Shown piece by piece: positions 55,536 through 64,000 of a DNA stretch of 64,000 nucleotides. The DNA lies in contig JAMWFC010000117.1 in assembly GCA_027475525.1 (NCBI GenBank), positions 2,218,183 through 2,282,182 on the forward strand, written 5' to 3'. The notes beneath the pieces were generated by a model. That model had not been told where the DNA came from, did not search any database, and saw nothing but the letters and a program-made list of their open reading frames with translations. The translations under genes were made by a program, and so were the position numbers. Each line of letters begins with the position of its first letter. The first letter of the stretch is position 1. This DNA comes from Macrolepiota albuminosa (lineage: Eukaryota; Basidiomycota; Agaricomycetes; Agaricales; Agaricaceae).

Positions 55536-57307
55536 ATGTCAGTCTCCATAGATATTGCGCCGAGCGCGGATTCGATCGATATGATTGGTGACGCTGACCC
55601 ATTGTAATTACCCTTCGATCTCCCATCTCTGTGTCCTAGCTCACTGTCTAATATTCAGGTCAAGTTACTCCCTCTCTGGTCATGTCTCCATTGCCCTGAC
55701 TTCCCCATACGCTATCTATGGGCCGCGACGGACGGCTCGTATCCTGCTTCACTCTGTAACTCTCACCTTTGAGGGTCAGTCTGAAGTCCTAATGCCACTG
55801 ACTGGATATTCCGCTGTGCGATTGTGCACAGAGACTCACGAGATCACACCACCTGAGCCGGTTGAGATGAATAATGAAGGTCATGAAGACTCTGGCAAGC
55901 CTTGTAGGTCTTATACCCTGCTCATCCACTGCTCCCTCAATCCAAGCTTCAGGTTATTGGCATGCTCTTTTCAATATGTCCATACCTGGATGGCTTCCTC
56001 CATCAGCAGTCTACGGGGTCGAGGGTGCAGAGGTCCGATATACATTGTTTGCAGAAGTCAAGTATACTGTGGTTTGCGACAATGACAAAAGCTCCTTCTC
56101 CCTGCTGTGTTCTCCTTTTCGATCTCGTATGAGACATGTGGAAGCCCGAAAACTTATTCTCCTTAGACGATTGATCGCTCCCGACGAAGGTTCGCCCACG
56201 AACGACAATATGATACTTCAGCCGCGAGTTACATACTTGATTAACGCGAAGTATTCCAAAGATACCAAATTCTCTCCCGACGTCTTGTCTACCCTCCAGG
56301 TCCTTGCCACCGTCCCAGAGCATATCAATATCGAACATCATGTCTTCCCTGTCACCATTCGAATGCGTACAAAGGGTTTGCTAGCAGACGAATGTAAAAG
56401 AATCCAGGTCAACTCGGTATCTGTCGATGTCGTTCAAAAGGAAAGGTATAGGTCAGTGCGAATGTTATCATTATCCTTGAGTCAACTTCTGATCATTTGT
56501 ACCGCCAGGTCGACCATTGTCGAAGGCTATCGCCGTCGCTATCCTATGTCTCCACCTAAGCAGCAACCTCCGTATCTTCCTCTTCGGGATCCCCACCCAA
56601 TGGCAGCCATCTACGAATCAGGTTTCAGTGGTTGTATAGCCTATGGAAGAAATGTTTCTCGTGAATTTTCTATCCTTCCTCCTGGTGAACCTGGGTTCCA
56701 TTTCCTCGGCGAGGACAACTATCCCTTCGCTGCAGATGCTGATTCATCCGCCGAATGGCAAACCTGGTATACCTTGGAGAGCTCCGTACCCTTCGTACAT
56801 CATGCCGTCGATGACGACACGGTTAAATGGGCCGGGCCTTCTATCATCCGTCCGAGCCTCTATTCTCCTCTGATCAGTGTTCTTCACGAAGTTGTCGTTG
56901 AACTGAACTGTACATACACACTCCCCGAGACTGATGAAATCGTGGCCGAGCGAATTTCTTTCTCGATCCCTCTACGCTTTCAGTCTTTTGCACCGAATGC
57001 TCAATCGTCTCGCAATGTGCCACGGCTTGTGACCCCTCAGTCTGGGTCATCTGTGTCCTCTCTGCCTTCTCCAAAATCATATACATCCAGTCTCCCTGCA
57101 TACTCGCAATTATTTGATCACAATGGTGATCGCAAGGTCGATCATACCACACCTCTTCCGCTTTATACACCCCGAGTGCCACCTAGAGCATCCTCTTCTT
57201 CTCTTAGTATTGGCTCTGACACGGACTCTGAGTCTGAAAACACAGAGATGCGAGAAACAGAAATAGATCCTCTCCTGTCAAGTCGTCATAGCTACGACTC
57301 GGATTAG
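55536..57307 (+). CDS. Alpha-arrestin-like protein with LPxY motifs
   Basis: Exons 55536-55603, 55659-55903, 55953-56451 and 56509-57307 give 536 residues; intron phases (2, 1, 2) match. The amino-terminal arrestin fold is seen in YSLSGHVSIALTSPYAIYGP, LHSVTLTFEGQSEVLMP and VEGAEVRYTLFAEVKYTVV. The second fold is seen in EHINIEHHVFPVTIRMRTKG and SVLHEVVVELNCTYTLPETD. The serine-rich tail has LPAY and LPLY, LPxY motifs of the kind that recruit Rsp5/Nedd4 ubiquitin ligases. In fungi such proteins guide ubiquitination and endocytosis of membrane transporters. The start rests on ATG 55536 with a GTAATT donor and is less sure than the rest. An inverted partial copy lies at 51797-52050. Confidence 0.85.
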
Positions 57308-58508
57308 ATATCATTCTCTTTCATCACATTCTATCCCACCCAGCTGAGTTATCGTGACGTAACGTCTCTGACATGTATTGTATCATTTTCGGCGGTCTGT
57401 TAATCATTTCTAGTATCATATTTGTTTTATACATACACACACTACTATACTACTATACCTGTATTCTTATAATAGTAAACACCCTTCATAAGCATATGCT
57501 GGATTGACAATAACTTGATACCTATGACCATCTTCTATAGATGATTTCTGGAATATTTCTTTCTTGGAAATTTTCCACAATTCTCACCACCGACAGAGTG
57601 TAGTTATCAATCGCCAGACAGATCTTGTTTCTGAAACAGATGATGCATTCCCTCCAAAGGATTATCACCTTCTTGCCTCTTAGGATTCGGAGTGGGTACC
57701 TCTCCGACTAGAATCACCTCAAGGGGGAATCATTCATGTAAACGCATGAAATATAAATGTCCTTTATTGTGTTCTTTCCATATCATTCGGGATTTTATGA
57801 TGCTAAACACTGAACAAGGTGACGCCGAACCAGATCAAGGGATGTAACTGTTCTAAGCGCCACCACATCAGAAAAACATATATAGTCAATGCATGTAAGT
57901 TAAAGATTTTCAATAACATCAGTCGTGTTGTTTCAAGCTTCCGACGTCACAGACATCAACATAAACTTGTCATTTTCAGCAACCCAGCGATTAGCAGGAG
58001 ACAGGATTTTCACGAATACTACGCCACACCAGGTTCGAAGCTTTCTCAAGAAGCGAAGTACAACATAACAGACTTCCAGGAAATCCGAGGACGTGACTAA
58101 AGAAAGAGAAACATGAAATGCATCGGGATACAGCCGAAAATTCTGGTTGCGTCACGGCTAAGAGGTGGGCAGATGGTCCTTCACATAATTGCAAAAAGGT
58201 ACTGCTTCATGGTCGTAGATCATATAATGAGATGTTAGTCATATAGAATGGAAGAATGAGTGGGAGGAAAGAAAAAGAGATGTATTATCGAGAGATAGAA
58301 TTTGTTAGCCCGATTATTTGAGAAGTCTGCGAGAAAGGAGTATCATAAAGAGAAAATGTCTTGGGGGACCATTGCTGGTGAAGCTGCAGTGCAAGGATTT
58401 CCTGTGCAATCAAGATGGAATAATTTGTGGCATCCATGATGAAAGTATGTGTGACACGGACAAACAACGCGTCTTTGGCACGTGCCTCGCGTTTGTTGTG
58501 GTTACCTT
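57308..58508. other. Intergenic region without a supported gene
   Basis: Contains the arrestin 3' end (AT-rich at 57400-57480) and about 1 kb of unassigned sequence. A minus-strand frame at 57607-57735 has protein-like text (GEVPTPNPKRQEGDNPLEGM) but no exon partner. Frames at 57819-58100 and 58285-58548 have no recognisable features. Confidence 0.4.
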
Positions 58509-60224
58509 ATGTCCGACGAGAGTGACCTCGGTGCATCCGCCAGACTAGTCTTGCTAGATACATACTCATTCATCTCTTTTCAGGTGGCCTCAAGTCCACA
58601 GGTACAGTAGTCCGGGCGAAGTCTGCTCGAACTACCAAACCCCCAAGTCGCACGGAGGCCGGCCCATCATCAAAGCCAACGAAAGGGCGTAAGGACGTAC
58701 CACAGCTCACAACAGACATTTCAGACATCGAGGAACTGACCGCTCCAAGTGGTCCATTCGATTTTGCCACCGTGGACGCTGACAATGACGAACCAACTCA
58801 AAAGATGCAATCTCAGAACGCTGATCCTGTGCCTGCAGCTAATGGGAAGACAACTGCGAAGGGGAAGGGGAAGGCTAAAGCTCCTCAGACAAAATCTGCC
58901 GTCAGGAAGCCAGTCGATGACCCCATGGATGTCGATCCGATAGAAGTTCCAGATGAAACTGAGGAGGAACCTGGGCCTCGGCGTCAGGGTATGGCGAAAC
59001 CTGATAGCCGGCTGAAACCCACTAAGGCGCGCCGGAAAGAAGCTGACGAGATAGCTAGACTAACAGAGCAACTCAGACGGGTGCGTTTCATTTGTTCTCG
59101 TATTACATTAAGATGGTCAGTGACAATATGTCATAGGCACAAGAGCAAATTACAACGCTCTCTTCACAGCTAGAAGAAGCATTTAATACACGGGAGACAG
59201 AACCTGAGAAGTTGTATAGACTCCAACAGGCTCAGTTTGAGGTACAATTGAAATGTACGTGTGGCCGCTCCACGAGAAAACAAGAAAATTTAAAAAGTTT
59301 TGCTTTAGCACACACGGATGTAATAAAGGAACTAAACCATCAACTCGCGATGAAAGAGCCGCTAATGCGCTCAGGAAATACCACCGTACTAAATCTCTTG
59401 ACGCGTGAAGCTGCAGACGAGGAAAAACGAGTTGTTGAACATGAGGTCGAACGATGGAAGTCTGTCGCAGAGCAGAGGCAACGGGAAATAAGGCAGCGTG
59501 ACGCTCGCATAACAGAACTAGAGCAAGTTGGTGCGTTGTCAACTTTACCATTTTCCAGAAAAGCGTGTTTAATTCAACTTTTATTCTAGAGAAAGATCTG
59601 CGTTCTGAACTTAATGCCGAGATTGAAAGGTCTGGAGCCCTAGCCGCCAAAGCCAACCGTGTACCATCGTCAACTTCACGTGGCAGGGGACGCCCAGCAG
59701 GTGTTGATGATCCAAAACATGCAGAAGTCGTTCGGTTCTACGAGGACGTCACTAACCTTCTAATACCTGGAATGAAGGCGATTCCAGGACAGTATCTAGA
59801 GCTAGACGAATGGGTTCTCACTTGCATATACACTTTCTTTGATGAGAAGGAGGATGACCCTCAATCCGCGGCGCTCAAAAGTCAGTCTTTTTTCCGCTTA
59901 CAGGATTTATTTGATTTTTATTTTTGTCCATCAGGCTTTAACTTCAACTTGCGACTCTGCCACGAACCAGACCCATCGCAGGATCAACCTTCAGAACCAG
60001 TCACTTCGAAGGATCAACTTTTACCGATGGTGTATTTCACGCCGCAGAATCTGGATATGGAACCGATGGAGTATGTGGAGAAGTTGGACTTTTTAAAAGA
60101 ACCATTTTCATTTGGACGACATCAACTACCGCTATTTTTGAGGACGTTATACCAAAGGATGAGCGACGCATTGAAGCAGAGTGATGGAGATGATGACTCG
60201 GTGCAAGAGGTAGATGCATTGTGA
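58509..60224 (+). CDS. Csm1/Pcs1-like monopolin/kinetochore protein
   Basis: Exons 58509-58530, 58584-59080, 59137-59254, 59309-59526, 59592-59880 and 59935-60224 give 477 residues. A disordered, lysine-rich first third (TAKGKGKAKAPQTKSAVRKP) precedes coiled-coil segments (EIARLTEQLRR, ELNHQLAMKE, VERWKSVAEQRQREIRQRDA). The globular end has VVRFYEDVTNLLIPGMKAIP, FNFNLRLCHEPD, VYFTPQNLDMEP and YVEKLDFLKEPFSFGRHQLP, which match the Csm1/Pcs1 carboxy-terminal domain. Csm1 forms V-shaped dimers that link kinetochore parts and, in yeasts, act at rDNA and in meiosis. The first exon (7 codons, GTGCAT donor) and the 54-base intron at 59255-59308 are least certain. Confidence 0.78.
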
Positions 60225-60720
60225 TCTGGAATTAGTGTGGTGTGTTTTATGAAATCTTTGACGAATATAAAGATCCGCTGGATGCTTGTTTGTTCTTTAG
60301 GGCATTTACCGACTCATGTGTGATCTTTTGAAAGCTATAAGGAATATTAGCTTTCAGGCTGAGGCCGGTCGACAGATTATCGTTCAGAAGCAGGTCAAGA
60401 AACTGTTACGTTGATTAGCTCACCTCCATGTCTCAATTCTTAATGAGGAGTCCTCATTACCAAGTGCAGCGATCCAAGTGCAGCGATCTGGGATCCCAAC
60501 CTTAGCGCCACCGATTCATGCCCGAAATCCGGGAGGACGCCGCACTCAGTATCGAATGTCACTTCGATAAACTTTCATATTGAACCATGCATTGTGCTAC
60601 AGTGTGTCATGTCAATCGGCTCAACCTTCTGGCTATTTCTGAAAGAGGCTAACAGGCGTCGTAAATGCAACGCCGAATGTATACCTCGTGCTCGGTACTT
60701 CTGTCCTTTAGTGCTTAATA
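60225..60720. other. Intergenic region, nothing recognised
   Basis: About 500 bases after the Csm1-like gene. It has no ORF of note and no clear repeat. GCAGCGATCYRRG occurs twice close together near 60468-60490. Confidence 0.4.
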
Positions 60721-60724
60721 GGGT

Positions 60725-61370
60725 GAGTCAAGTATAGTTAGTGATTATGACTAGTATAAAACGATCTTTAACTGACATCGGATGTTGGACTAGTCGGTGC
60801 CATATTCCACACTCCCTCAACGTTGAAACTTGACACGAAAGCAATTGATGGTATCATGACCAGTATTCTCAACAATCCTTGAAATGGCAGATGTGAATGG
60901 ACGAATTGGAGCCAAAAATTCCACATTCCCTGAAATCTTGACATGACAGGATATGTGGAACAGTTGGTGATTGACATGACTCGTATTCTCAACGATCAAT
61001 ATAAAATGACAGATGGTGTGGATGGATCATTCGAAATCAAATATTCCATGCTCCTTAGCTTCGATTTGAAGCTTTGACATGACAGATGTGCGAAACAGCG
61101 GGTGACGTCACGGCCAGCATTCCATTCTCAACTATCGTGTGAATTGACAGATGTGAATGGAGCCTTCCGGGTCATATATTCCACCTTCGTCTCAAGGTTG
61201 ACTTCGACTGGAAGCTTTGGAACGACAGTGAAGCAGTTGGTAACGTTATGACTAGTATTCAATGCTCATGTATAATGACAGATGTGGATGGACTATTCGG
61301 GACTAAATCCGTCTTGTATTCCACGCTCCTTTCAATGTTGACTTGAAGCTGTGACACGACGTTACCATGC
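60725..61370. repeat. Minisatellite of about five 112-139-base units
   Basis: The phrase ATTCCACNCTCCYTYAANGTTG recurs at about 60806, 60918, 61045, 61178 and 61318. Each is followed by TTGAAGCT/TTGACATGACAG-type text, GTGGAACAGTTGGTGA, GACTAGTATTCTCAA and ACAGATGTGAATGGA. Units are 112 to 139 bases and are clearly diverged. No frame runs through. It lies between two host genes, away from the transposon block. Confidence 0.75.
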
Positions 61371-61439
61371 GACTGAGAGAAGAGAAGAGAAGAAAGGAAA
61401 TTTTGACGAACTTTACAAGGTTTTGTTTGAAAATTGTTC

Positions 61440-63390
61440 ATAAGATTCAACCCCGGCGAGGCTGAGGGCTGCATTGAAGGATAAATGTTTTCTTGGGTTT
61501 ATCATCTTACAATCGAAAGACATACCACCAATGGACTGTCTATCATCTTGCTTTTCATATTGCTGCGGCGTTTATTAAAGCGCAGCGTTGAAAGTTCTCG
61601 TTCAACTGTAGCTTGGGAACGAGCCTGACGGATTTCCTGTCTGGTATTTAGCCTGCCGGGCAACATTGCATCAGAAAGGAAATCAGAAGCCAATCCAGGC
61701 GACTTACGTCACAAGCAGAGAGGTCGCATATACTATAGGATTCTTTAGATTAGCATGTGTCGACAAAGGTGAAGATATATATGCAAACAAACGTTTTGAG
61801 ATAACAAAATGTAGGCCCATGAAAATGAGATTATGATCCATAGCGAGATACTATCATTTGCAAAGGTTCAATTATCTGCCAGAACATCCACGAGACAAAA
61901 ACGTACGCAAATCATTGAAGCAATCGTTCCAACGCTGACATATCCAAGTGAGGTTATATACAAAGTGTCATAAATAATAAACGTACCTTGTGAGAGTTCC
62001 CATTTCAAAAGCATATCGTACTAACAAGTCGATCACGACGTTGAGACTATTACTACTTGGATGAGAATTTTCCGAACATAAACGTAATAGCATCCTTGTA
62101 CATACCTAGCAGCATCCACACGACTACTTTGCAGAAGGAAGAGAAGGGAGAAGGTGATCAAAACGTCTATGCCAGAAGAGAGTGCGAGGCCCAGAGTGAA
62201 CAACCACTTGAAGAAGGGTTAAATTTACACAGAAGGAAGAGGAGAGAGAAAGTCGCTTGCCCTAAATTCCATGGTGAACTTGGAGAAGGATTGAAGGCGT
62301 ATCCTATCGAGGGGATTTAAGCTCCAAATGTTAGGCTGGGGATGGAAAAGACTCACATTTCTGCTGCGGTGCCTAGAAGCAGGACATTGATCAGAGTACA
62401 ACGAACCACAACACTTGGAACCTACTACACGCCGAAGCTGTACGAGTGAAACGCGTGTTAAAAAGTCTGGTCAAAAGAGCAGAAGACAAAAGACTCGTAC
62501 CTAGACGAAAAACAGCTAATACAAGCTGAGAGAAAGCCTTTTTAATTTGTATCATGGCGCGAGAGGCTCATGAGCTTACGACAGGCAGAGTCAGGCGCCA
62601 TCGTCGCTTGCTTACTGTAGTAGATGTATTTAACCGTTGTTTCAAGTATACCATGAGAGCCTTACACAAGAATATCCGATGCGCAAAAAAGCTGGTGAAT
62701 CAGGTGAAGTCAACTGAGCATGCAGATGAGATTTTGACCCGAGGCTTACCAGTGTACCAAGAAAGTAAGGATCGCCTGACCGTTTGATAATTGATAAGGT
62801 TGATCAGGGAACGAGTTGTCTCCATATGCTCACAGTGAATACAATTGAAAGCTTCGATGCTCGTTAGTCAGGAGAGATGACATAGCTCAAAGATATGCTA
62901 ACAGCAATATTCCTGAGAGAGTGGGTGGGATAACGTGAGTTTGCAGAGATTTTGGAGTAAAAAGGACAAAGACAGACCAGGGTATAGAATCAATCTTCGC
63001 CGAAACACCATAGTAGAATATCATGTAGTCCCACAAAGCTGACCAGACGAAACACGTATGGCATATCTCAAGAATCCTGCTTTCATGTTGGCCTGTAAAC
63101 CATTTCTTGTTAAGATCCAAAGACGGACCAGGCAAGCAATACCTGATTTGAGTGTCAAGTCCGCGACGCGGGATTGTTAGTATGTAGTACGTACTAGAAC
63201 TTTTAATTGCAAACTATCGGTTGGGTAGAGTTTGAAGTAGAGGACGACCTGAACGGCCACGACTCCAGATAAACTATAAAACGTTCGTCAATCAAAGAGG
63301 ATGGAGGAACGTATTTGTGACGAACAGTGCGGAAAAGAGACCGCAAAGGAGAAGGGCACCTAGGGTCTTTGAAATGTCAACCGAGGTCAT
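61440..63390 (-). CDS. DUF6534-type multi-pass membrane protein, many exons
   Basis: The minus strand starts at ATG 63390 (MTSVDISKTLGALLLCGLFS). Exon pieces in order: SGVVAVQVVLYFKLYPTD (63190-63265), ILEICHTCFVWSALWDYMIF (62990-63070), ILTFLVHC then FFAHRIF (62640-62800), LSKRRWRLTLPVV (62570-62610), LNVVIDLLVRYAFEMGTLTS (61980-62040), NLIFMGLHFVISK (61800-61840), then LYATSLLVTLNTRQEIRQAR (61630-61720). These follow the order of the Agaricomycete DUF6534 family, with several transmembrane segments and the terminal NSLLATLNAR-like motif. Introns of 50-60 bases have GT-AG ends where I could fix them; some joins and the stop (near 61440-61550) are not settled. Function of the family is unknown. 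Confidence 0.65.
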
Positions 63391-64000
63391 AGTTGGGGAT
63401 AATAAGGTACCAAGCTTGTTTCCACTTGCACGTTCATAAGTATGGATCCCTTTTAACACTTTGATCATTTTTTCCTTCTGACAAGACCGATCAAAGAGGT
63501 AGTTATTCAGGGGAAATGTACATGTGGAATTTGTTTCTGCTCGTGTATACTTTGTTACCGAGAAGGGCCGAAAGTGGATTGATTGCATCAGTCTCTAATT
63601 ATGGTGAGGTACATGTAAAGTCAAATTACCCATGCACAAGCTTGTGAGCGAAAAAAGTGCTATATTGCACACACTATTGTGAGCCCACCGTGTGTAAACT
63701 CATCCCTAACTTTCTGATTGCTTCTGCAATATCTCGCGCTTGACTCGCATCGTAACAAGTCGGATACAAGTTCGGGGCAAGTCGCAAATCATCCAGCTGT
63801 CGACCACAAACCGAGGAATTATTTGTAGTGTATGGGCTAAAAGCCATGGCGATGGGTCGCGTCGGAGGCGAAGATTGCATCAAACCGGTTGTCATGTGGT
63901 TGAAAATCGAGTCGGAGTGTGAGAGCGGAGTGTATGAGAGTCGGAGTGTAAGTATAGTGTTTTCAATTAAGAACTACTGAAGAAGAAACATGCCGGATAA
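63391..64000 (-). other. Window end; possible small exon on the minus strand
   Basis: A minus-strand frame at 63674-63895 (MTTGLMQSSPPTRPIAMAFS, with VCGRQLDDLRLAPN later) looks protein-like but matches nothing I know and may be an exon of a gene running past the edge. At 63905-63950 a GAGTCGGAGTGTRWG motif repeats three times. No other feature is seen. Confidence 0.3.

Noticed and set aside
57607..57735. Minus-strand frame ending in LFQKQDLSGD as a gene end.
   Set aside because: Protein-like composition, but no start, no upstream exon with matching phase, and no family match.
61259..61474. Last exon of the DUF6534 gene read as PSASPGLNLMNNF.
   Set aside because: It overlaps the minisatellite, and another frame (SLAGVESYEQFSNKTL) is equally possible; neither splice is decisive, so the stop is left open.

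Overview
The window looks like a piece of an Agaricomycete (mushroom-forming basidiomycete) genome. The host genes have many introns of about 45-70 bases, one is a basidiomycete-type DUF6534 membrane protein, and the repeats are fungal Ty3/gypsy chromoviruses, Ty1/copia, Tc1/mariner and tRNA-derived SINEs. The left 52 kb is almost all transposable elements. The right 12 kb is gene-rich.

Layout. 1-8.3 kb: two decayed gypsy copies on the minus strand (Z1, Z2), the second split by a solo LTR (family X). 8.6-12.9 kb: AT-rich decayed DNA with a Tc1 end fragment. 12.9-46.3 kb: one nested stack. A copia element (minus; 12898-14261 and 44884-46330) is split at its reverse-transcriptase YVDD box by an X LTR. 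That LTR is split by gypsy element Y (14565-44119, TSD ACGA). Y carries an X LTR (16663-17732), an X-related LTR (42771-43752) and chromovirus A (17741-39165, plus, TSD GCATC). A is split inside its integrase by a second full-length copy, chromovirus B (25116-35858, minus, TSD GCCCC). 46.3-51.7 kb: cryptic repeats, a tRNA-Gly SINE cluster, a small two-exon gene, and a complete but dead Tc1 element. 51.8-52.05 kb: an inverted scrap of the nearby arrestin gene. 52.5-63.4 kb: five host features in order: three-KH RNA-binding protein, BRX1 ribosome-assembly factor, alpha-arrestin, Csm1/Pcs1-like kinetochore protein, a minisatellite, and a DUF6534 membrane protein on the minus strand.

The most unusual biology is in A/B and Y. 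A and B encode an extra ORF before gag, a gag with CCHC knuckle, a pol with two retropepsin domains in tandem, RT-RNase H, integrase and a chromodomain. Their primer-binding site is complementary to a site inside their own LTR, as in self-primed Tf1-type elements. Both also carry an intron-containing gene on the opposite strand, between the chromodomain and the 3' LTR; it encodes a paired CX2CX6C cysteine cluster, a basic stretch and a coiled coil. Element Y, from a different gypsy lineage and lacking RT, independently carries an antisense intron-containing gene in the same place. The convergent antisense gene is the best candidate here for an undescribed system.

Two cautions. Nearly all differences between copies are C/T or G/A transitions, consistent with CpG decay, so no element looks intact. 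Four tandem duplications of 77 bases break frames in A and B, and removing each restores the frame. An exact repeated period of 77 suggests unmerged k-mer overlaps in the assembly, so some of the frame damage may not be real.
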